Translations under genes and position numbers: made by a program
Shown: positions 59,246-64,000 of the stretch, piece by piece
Position numbering within the stretch: the stretch's first letter is position 1
How the letters are laid out: each line of letters opens with the position of its first letter
Origin: Streptomyces sp. MRC013
GTDB taxonomy: Bacteria > Actinomycetota > Actinomycetes > Streptomycetales > Streptomycetaceae
Direction: 5' to 3'
NCBI RefSeq assembly: GCF_023614235.1
Contig: NZ_CP094264.1
Coordinates: 3,534,001 to 3,598,000, forward strand
Length of the DNA stretch: 64,000 bases
The notes under the pieces: generated by a model
The model's input: only the letters and a program-made list of their open reading frames with translations
Databases searched by the model: none
What the model was told of the DNA's origin: nothing

Positions 59246-61200
59246 TTCGCGTCCTCCTGCGCGGCGTGCGGCTCGACCACGGCGAGCACCTGGTCCATGG
59301 CGACCGTCGTGCCGGGCGTGACGTCCAGCTCGACGACGGTGCCGTCGTGCGGCGCGGAGATGACGTGCTCCATCTTCATCGCCTCCACCACGAGCAGCCC
59401 CTGCCCGGCCGCGACCTCGTCGCCCACGGCCACCTTCACCACCGTGACCGTGCCGGGCATCGGCGCGGTCAGCGAATCCGCCCCGGCGTGCGCCGAACCG
59501 GTGAGGGAGGCCGCGACCGGGTCGTGGTCCAGGACGTTCCAGCCGTCCCCGTCCCGGCCGAGCCAGGTGCCGGCGCGGTGGAACGTGTGGGTGACGCCGT
59601 CCAGCGTGACCGTCACCCGGTCGGCGGTGACGGTGCGGCCGGTCGCCCGCACGCGGTGGGCGACGGGGTCGAGGCCCGCGATCCGCAGGTGGTGGGTGAC
59701 CGGCAGCCGCTCGCCGCCGATCCGCCACCCGCTCGGCACGGAGAACGGGTCGGTCCAGCCGCGCCCGTCGGGCCGCGCGGCGAGCGCCTCCTCGCGCACG
59801 GCCGCGGCCGCCTCGTACACCTCCTCCGGCACCCCGTCCGGGACCAGCGCGTCGGCCTCCCGCTCCACCAGGCCCGTGTCCATGTCGCCCGACACGACGG
59901 CCGGGTGGGCCAGCAGGCGGCGCAGGAACCCGGCGTTCGTCGGCACGCCGAGCGTGACCGTGTCGGCGAGGGCGGCGCGCAGCCGGCGCAGGGCGGTGGC
60001 CCGGTCGGGGCCGTGGACGATGACCTTCGACAGCATCGGGTCGTACAGGCTGGACACCTCGGTGCCCTCGCTGAGCCCGGAGTCCGTCCGCACCCCCTCG
60101 CCCTGCGGCTCGCGCAGCGCCAGGACCGTGCCGCCCGAGGGGAGGAAGCCGCGGGCCGGGTCCTCGGCGCACAGGCGGGCCTCCACCGCGTGCCCGGTGA
60201 GGGTGACGTCGTCCTGCCGGAACGCCAGCTCCTCGCCGGCCGCCACGCGCAGCTGCCACTCCACCAGGTCCAGGCCCGTGACCAGCTCGGTCACCGGGTG
60301 CTCCACCTGCAGGCGGGTGTTCATCTCCATGAAGTAGTACTGCGACGGGTCGCCGCCCGGGACGATGAACTCGACCGTGCCCGCGCCCCGGTAGCCGCAG
60401 GAGCGGGCCGCCTGGACGGCCGCCTCGCCCATCGCCGCCCGCGTCGCCGCGTCCAGCAGGACCGACGGCGCCTCCTCGATGATCTTCTGGTGGCGGCGCT
60501 GGAGGGAGCACTCGCGCTCCCCGAGGTGCACGACGTTGCCGTGGCCGTCGGCGAGGACCTGGATCTCGATGTGCCGGGGCCGGTCGATCCACCGCTCCAC
60601 CAGCAGCGTGTCGTCGCCGAACGACGCCCGCGCCTCCCGGCGGGCCGCCGCGATCTCGTCCGCCAGCGCGGCCTCGTCCCGCACCAGGCGCATGCCCTTG
60701 CCGCCGCCGCCCGCCGAGGGCTTCAGCAGCACCGGCATGCCGATCTCGCGGGCCGCCGCAGCCAGCTCCCCGTCGGACAGGCCGCTGCCGGAGGAACCCG
60801 GCACGACGGGCACGCCCGCCGCCCGCACGGTCTCCTTCGCCCGGATCTTGTCGCCCATCAGGGCGATCGCGTCGGCGGGCGGCCCGATGAAGACCAGCCC
60901 GGCCTCGGCGCAGGCCCGCGCGAACGCGGCGTTCTCCGCGAGGAAGCCGTACCCGGGGTGGACCGCCTGCGCGCCCGTGCGGGCGGCGGCCTCCAGCAGC
61001 CGGTCGACGCGCAGGTAGCTCTCGCCGGCCGCCGGCGGGCCGATCCGGACGGCCGTGTCGGCCTCCCGCACGTGCCGCGCCCCGGCGTCGGCGTCGCTGA
61101 ACACGGCGACCGAGCGCACCCCGAGGGCGCGCAGCGTCCGGATGACGCGTACCGCGATCTCGCCGCGGTTGGCGACGAGGACAGTGTCGAACATCGTCAT
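59242..61200 (-). CDS. Acyl-CoA carboxylase alpha subunit (biotin carboxylase and carrier), methylcrotonyl-type
   Basis: Biotin carboxylase with its own carrier, 652 aa. Residues 1-450: ATP-grasp carboxylase ([70 protein letters not shown]). A middle domain links to the C-terminal carrier with EAMKMEH, biotin on Lys609. With the beta subunit it carboxylates an acyl-CoA; gene context points to 3-methylcrotonyl-CoA in leucine catabolism, as reported for the S. coelicolor counterpart. The ATG at 61200 has GAGGGA upstream, 14 bases after the beta-subunit stop; the ATG at 61194 is an alternative. Confidence 0.94.
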   Translation of the reverse strand: MTMFDTVLVANRGEIAVRVIRTLRALGVRSVAVFSDADAGARHVREADTAVRIGPPAAGESYLRVDRLLEAAARTGAQAVHPGYGFLAENAAFARACAEAGLVFIGPPADAIALMGDKIRAKETVRAAGVPVVPGSSGSGLSDGELAAAAREIGMPVLLKPSAGGGGKGMRLVRDEAALADEIAAARREARASFGDDTLLVERWIDRPRHIEIQVLADGHGNVVHLGERECSLQRRHQKIIEEAPSVLLDAATRAAMGEAAVQAARSCGYRGAGTVEFIVPGGDPSQYYFMEMNTRLQVEHPVTELVTGLDLVEWQLRVAAGEELAFRQDDVTLTGHAVEARLCAEDPARGFLPSGGTVLALREPQGEGVRTDSGLSEGTEVSSLYDPMLSKVIVHGPDRATALRRLRAALADTVTLGVPTNAGFLRRLLAHPAVVSGDMDTGLVEREADALVPDGVPEEVYEAAAAVREEALAARPDGRGWTDPFSVPSGWRIGGERLPVTHHLRIAGLDPVAHRVRATGRTVTADRVTVTLDGVTHTFHRAGTWLGRDGDGWNVLDHDPVAASLTGSAHAGADSLTAPMPGTVTVVKVAVGDEVAAGQGLLVVEAMKMEHVISAPHDGTVVELDVTPGTTVAMDQVLAVVEPHAAQEDAK

Positions 61201-61214
61201 GGTCGTCAGGTCCC

Positions 61215-62846
61215 TCACATCCGGAAGACGCCGAAGGCGGGCGCCCCGGGCTCCCGCTGGGGGAGGGGGGCGTTGGCACAGGCGGTCAGGGCCAGTCCCA
61301 CCACCTGGCGGGTGTCGAGCGGGTCGATGACCCCGTCGTCCCACAGCCGGGCCGACGCGTAGTACGCGCTGCCCTGCCGCTCGTACTGGGCGCGGATCGG
61401 GGCCTTGAACTCCTCCTCCGCCTCCGCGGGCCACTCCTCGCCGCGCGCCTCCATCTGGTCGCGCCTGACGGTGGCCAGCACGGACGCGGCCTGCTCACCG
61501 CCCATGACGGAGATCTTGGCGTTGGGCCACATCCACAGGAAGCGGGGGCTGTAGGCCCGGCCGCACATCGAGTAGTTGCCCGCGCCGTAGGAGCCGCCGA
61601 CGACGACCGTCAGCTTCGGCACCCGGGTGCAGGCCACGGCCGTGACCATCTTCGCGCCGTGCTTGGCGATGCCGCCCGCCTCGTAGTCCCGGCCCACCAT
61701 GAAGCCCGAGATGTTCTGGAGGAACAGCAGCGGGATGCCGCGCTGGTCGCACAGCTCGATGAAGTGGGCGCCCTTCTGGGCGGACTCGGCGAAGAGGATG
61801 CCGTTGTTGGCGACGATCCCCACCGGGTGCCCGTGGATCCGGGCGAAGCCCGTCACCAGCGTCTGCCCGTACTCGGACTTGAACTCGGCGAACCGCGAGC
61901 CGTCCGTGATCCGCGCGATGACCTCCCGCACGTCGTACGGCGTGCGCGGGTCGACCGGCACCGCCCCGTACAGCCCCGCCGGGTCGACCTTCGGCTCCTC
62001 GACCGGCTCGACCGTCCACGGCAGCGGCCCGCGCGCGGGCAGGGTCCCCACGATGTTCCGCACGATCCGCAGGGCGTGCGCGTCGTCCTCGGCCAGGTGG
62101 TCGGTCACGCCGGAGGTGCGGGAGTGGACCTCGCCGCCGCCCAGCTCCTCGGCGGTGACGACCTCGCCCGTGGCGGCCTTCACCAGCGGCGGGCCGCCCA
62201 GGAAGATCGTGCCCTGGTTCCGGACGATGACGGCCTCGTCGCTCATCGCCGGCACGTACGCCCCGCCGGCCGTGCACGAGCCGAGGACGGCCGCGATCTG
62301 CGGGATGCCCGCGCCCGACATGCGGGCCTGGTTGTAGAAGATCCGCCCGAAGTGGTCCCGGTCGGGGAACACCTCGTCCTGCATCGGCAGGAACGCGCCG
62401 CCCGAGTCCACCAGGTACACGCAGGGCAGCCGGTTCTCCAGGGCCACCTCCTGCGCGCGCAGGTGCTTCTTGACGGTCATCGGGTAGTACGTGCCGCCCT
62501 TGACGGTGGCGTCGTTGGCGACGACGACCACCTCGCGGCCGCCGACCCGTCCGATGCCGGCGATCACCCCGGCGGCGGGGGCCTGGTCGTCGTACATGCC
62601 GTTCGCCGCGAGCGGTGCCAGCTCCAGGAAGGGCGAGCCCGGATCCAGGAGCGTGTCGACGCGGTCGCGCGGCAGCAGCTTGCCGCGCGCGGTGTGCCGG
62701 GCGCGTGCCTTCTCGCCGCCACCGAGCCGGACGGCGGCGAGCCGCGCCCGGAGGTCGTCGGACAGTTCCCGGTGCGCCGTCTCGTTGGCCCGCCAGGCCG
62801 CCGACGCGGGATCCGCCGCGCTCGTCAGCACAGGTGCCTGCTGCAT
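61215..62846 (-). CDS. Acyl-CoA carboxylase beta subunit (carboxyltransferase), methylcrotonyl-type
   Basis: Crotonase-fold carboxyltransferase (543 aa). The N-terminal half has [40 protein letters not shown] and [20 protein letters not shown]; the C-terminal half has [20 protein letters not shown] and [40 protein letters not shown]. The MxxGG and SGFMVG elements match methylcrotonyl-CoA carboxylase beta rather than propionyl types. The ATG at 62846 has GACACGATG context and a weak ribosome site. First gene of the operon; the TetR double operator lies just upstream. Confidence 0.94.
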   Translation of the reverse strand: MQQAPVLTSAADPASAAWRANETAHRELSDDLRARLAAVRLGGGEKARARHTARGKLLPRDRVDTLLDPGSPFLELAPLAANGMYDDQAPAAGVIAGIGRVGGREVVVVANDATVKGGTYYPMTVKKHLRAQEVALENRLPCVYLVDSGGAFLPMQDEVFPDRDHFGRIFYNQARMSGAGIPQIAAVLGSCTAGGAYVPAMSDEAVIVRNQGTIFLGGPPLVKAATGEVVTAEELGGGEVHSRTSGVTDHLAEDDAHALRIVRNIVGTLPARGPLPWTVEPVEEPKVDPAGLYGAVPVDPRTPYDVREVIARITDGSRFAEFKSEYGQTLVTGFARIHGHPVGIVANNGILFAESAQKGAHFIELCDQRGIPLLFLQNISGFMVGRDYEAGGIAKHGAKMVTAVACTRVPKLTVVVGGSYGAGNYSMCGRAYSPRFLWMWPNAKISVMGGEQAASVLATVRRDQMEARGEEWPAEAEEEFKAPIRAQYERQGSAYYASARLWDDGVIDPLDTRQVVGLALTACANAPLPQREPGAPAFGVFRM

Positions 62847-62874
62847 CGTGTCGAGTCCCCTTGACCGTACGAGA

Positions 62875-62922
62875 GCGTTAATGAGCGTTAACGTGCATCG
62901 CCAAGGTTAACGAGCGCTAACC
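62875..62922. promoter_or_regulatory. Double TetR-type operator in divergent promoter
   Basis: Two related dyads: GTTAATGAGCGTTAAC (62877-62892) and GGTTAACGAGCGCTAACC (62905-62922), consensus GTTAA-Y-GAGCG-YTAAC, 12 bases apart. The second overlaps the -35 (TTAACG, 62907-62912) of the TetR gene; its -10 is TAGAAT at 62931-62936, six bases before the ATG, so the TetR mRNA is leaderless. Confidence 0.75.
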
Positions 62923-62942
62923 ACCTTGTCTAGAATCGGTCC

Positions 62943-63545
62943 ATGACGACCAGGACCGACGCCCCGACCCGGCGCGAGCAGATCCTGCGGGAGGCCGCCC
63001 GCCTCTTCGCCGAGCGCGGTTTCCACGGCGTGGGCGTCGACGAGATAGGCGCGGCGGTCGGCATCAGCGGTCCGGGCCTCTACCGGCACTTCGCGGGCAA
63101 GGACGCCATGCTCGCCGAGCTGCTCGTCGGGATCAGCGAGCGCCTCCTCGACGGCGGCCGCCGCCGCGTCGCCGAGTCCGGCGGCGACCCCGAGGCGCTG
63201 CTGGCCGCCCTGATCGACGGCCACATCGACTTCGCGCTCAACGACCGGTCGCTCATCACCCTCCACGACCGCGAGCTGGACCGCCTGCGCGACGCCGACC
63301 GCAAGCGCGTCCGCCAGTTGCAGCGCCAGTACGTCGAGCTGTGGGTCGACGCGGTGCGCGAGGCGTACCCGACGCTGGACGAGGCCGACGCCCGGGCGGC
63401 CGTCCACGCGGTGTTCGGCCTGCTCAACTCCACCCCGCACCTCGCCGGCGCCCTCACCGGCCGCCCCTCCACGGGCCCCCTGCTCCACCGCCTCGCCCGC
63501 GGCGCCCTCGCGGCGGCGGCCCCCCGGGACCCGGAGGGCCGCTGA
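62943..63545 (+). CDS. TetR family repressor of the acyl-CoA catabolic operon
   Basis: A 200-residue TetR regulator. Residues 8-55 are the DNA-binding domain: REQILREAARLFAERGFHGV, GVDEIGAAVGISGPGLYRHF (recognition helix), AGKDAMLAELL. The ligand domain is helical (ALIDGHIDFALNDRSLITLH; KRVRQLQRQYVELWVDAVREA; HAVFGLLNSTPHLAG). Divergent from the carboxylase operon across the double operator, so it most likely represses both directions and responds to an acyl-CoA. The start has no ribosome site but fits a leaderless mRNA. Confidence 0.92.
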   Translation: MTTRTDAPTRREQILREAARLFAERGFHGVGVDEIGAAVGISGPGLYRHFAGKDAMLAELLVGISERLLDGGRRRVAESGGDPEALLAALIDGHIDFALNDRSLITLHDRELDRLRDADRKRVRQLQRQYVELWVDAVREAYPTLDEADARAAVHAVFGLLNSTPHLAGALTGRPSTGPLLHRLARGALAAAAPRDPEGR

Positions 63546-63553
63546 ACCCGCCG

Positions 63554-63579
63554 CCCGCGCGGGCGCACGCCCGCGCGGG
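63554..63579 (+). terminator. Terminator after TetR gene
   Basis: 12-bp inverted repeat CCCGCGCGGGCG / CGCCCGCGCGGG nearly without a loop, so about 11 bp would pair in RNA; 9 bases after the TetR stop. Confidence 0.65.
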
Positions 63580-63731
63580 TCGGAAGGCCCCGGCGCGGGC
63601 GCGCGGGCGCGCGGAGGGGCCGGCCGCGGCGGTCCGTGTGCCCGCGCGGCCGGCCCCTCGATTCCCCCCTCGGGCCTCCTCCGATTCCCCCCTCGGCCCC
63701 CCTCGGGCTCCGGTCCGGGCCGGTGCCCGGG

Positions 63732-64000
63732 TCAGCAGGCGTACGTCGTGCCGTCCGCCGCGAGGTTCCAGTTGCAGGAGCTGACGGAGCCGGTGGACGT
63801 GTTGTCGTCCGGGCTCCCCGGCTTCTTCAGCCGCAGGTCGGGGGTGCGGGACCGGGCGTCGTTGGGCAGGACGTGCCGCGCGTAGCCCCGGTAGAGGTGG
63901 TGCCAGCCGCTGCCGTCCCGGTGGTTGGTGCCGCTGCCGGTGTGCACGTACGCCTTGGCGCCGGCGGGCAGGTCGTACGAGGGCAGCACGCGACCGTAGG
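63732..64000 (-). CDS. Lamin-tail-domain secreted protein, C-terminal part
   Basis: The C-terminal 89 residues of a gene that continues past the right edge. YGRVLPSYDLPAGAKAYVHTG, GSGTNHRDGSGWHHLYRGYAR and the end VSSCNWNLAADGTTYAC fit the lamin-tail (LTD) Ig-like domain of Streptomyces exported proteins; the closing Cys pair likely forms a disulfide. The start lies outside the window. Stop at 63732. Function of these secreted proteins is not established. Confidence 0.8.
   Translation of the reverse strand, partial: YGRVLPSYDLPAGAKAYVHTGSGTNHRDGSGWHHLYRGYARHVLPNDARSRTPDLRLKKPGSPDDNTSTGSVSSCNWNLAADGTTYAC

Overview
The window is a chromosomal segment from a Streptomyces or a very close relative. 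The DNA is extremely GC-rich with strong third-position GC, starts are often GTG or TTG, several promoters look leaderless, and the right half carries a gene order I know from Streptomyces: tRNA-His, orn, adpA, glmS, the desferrioxamine genes desABCD with desE/desF, then a branched-chain acyl-CoA catabolic operon with a TetR regulator. No phage, insertion sequence, integrase, CRISPR array or replication origin is visible.

Layout. 0-15 kb: small envelope and secreted proteins (DUF445, Excalibur lipoprotein, SEC-C protein, a YidC/Oxa1 insertase, a LAxTG wall protein, a subtilisin-like protease, a secreted two-domain thioredoxin, a HAD phosphatase). 15-30 kb: three identical tRNA-Lys(CTT) genes on the minus strand separate a minimal GntR regulator, a NlpC/P60 peptidoglycan protein overlapping a SPFH protein, an IclR regulator, a HTH/coiled-coil/membrane protein, a cysteine-free maleate-isomerase-like protein, a PAS-GGDEF-EAL c-di-GMP enzyme and an M6 metalloprotease. 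30-38 kb: a prim-pol-like protein whose 3' end runs into the third tRNA-Lys, then a translationally coupled operon of a RecB/Cas4-type Fe-S nuclease, an unrecognised 535-residue protein and a SF1 helicase. This operon is my best candidate for an undescribed DNA-processing or defence system. 38-49 kb: spermidine-synthase-like methyltransferase, DUF2332, tRNA-His, the adpA-orn pair (adpA has a TTA codon, so bldA dependence), a universal stress protein, a secreted esterase, a Cys-rich repeat protein and glmS. 49-57 kb: desferrioxamine biosynthesis (desABCD, overlapping genes) and uptake/release (desE, desF), each unit behind its own iron box. 57-63.5 kb: acyl-CoA dehydrogenase, HMG-CoA-lyase, biotin carboxylase and carboxyltransferase, divergent from a TetR gene across a double GTTAAC-type operator. 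The window ends inside a lamin-tail-domain protein.

Data caution. At least eight places show a gene changing frame, several of them exactly at a G or C run of 5-7 bases (5468-6405, 6483-7842, 14627-14967, 16034-17324 twice, 23906-24739 twice, 36258-36855). A single base added or removed restores the expected protein each time. These look more like homopolymer sequence errors than real decay. One locus (36980-37525) does look truly degenerate: an XRE/TPR regulator has lost its DNA-binding half.

How parts work together. Iron limitation would relieve repression at both iron boxes, giving cadaverine formation (DesA), hydroxylation (DesB), acylation (DesC) and macrocyclisation (DesD), with DesE binding ferrioxamine and DesF reducing it. 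The catabolic operon converts branched acyl-CoA through dehydrogenation, carboxylation and lyase steps under the TetR repressor. AdpA, c-di-GMP turnover and several local regulators point to developmental control in this part of the chromosome.
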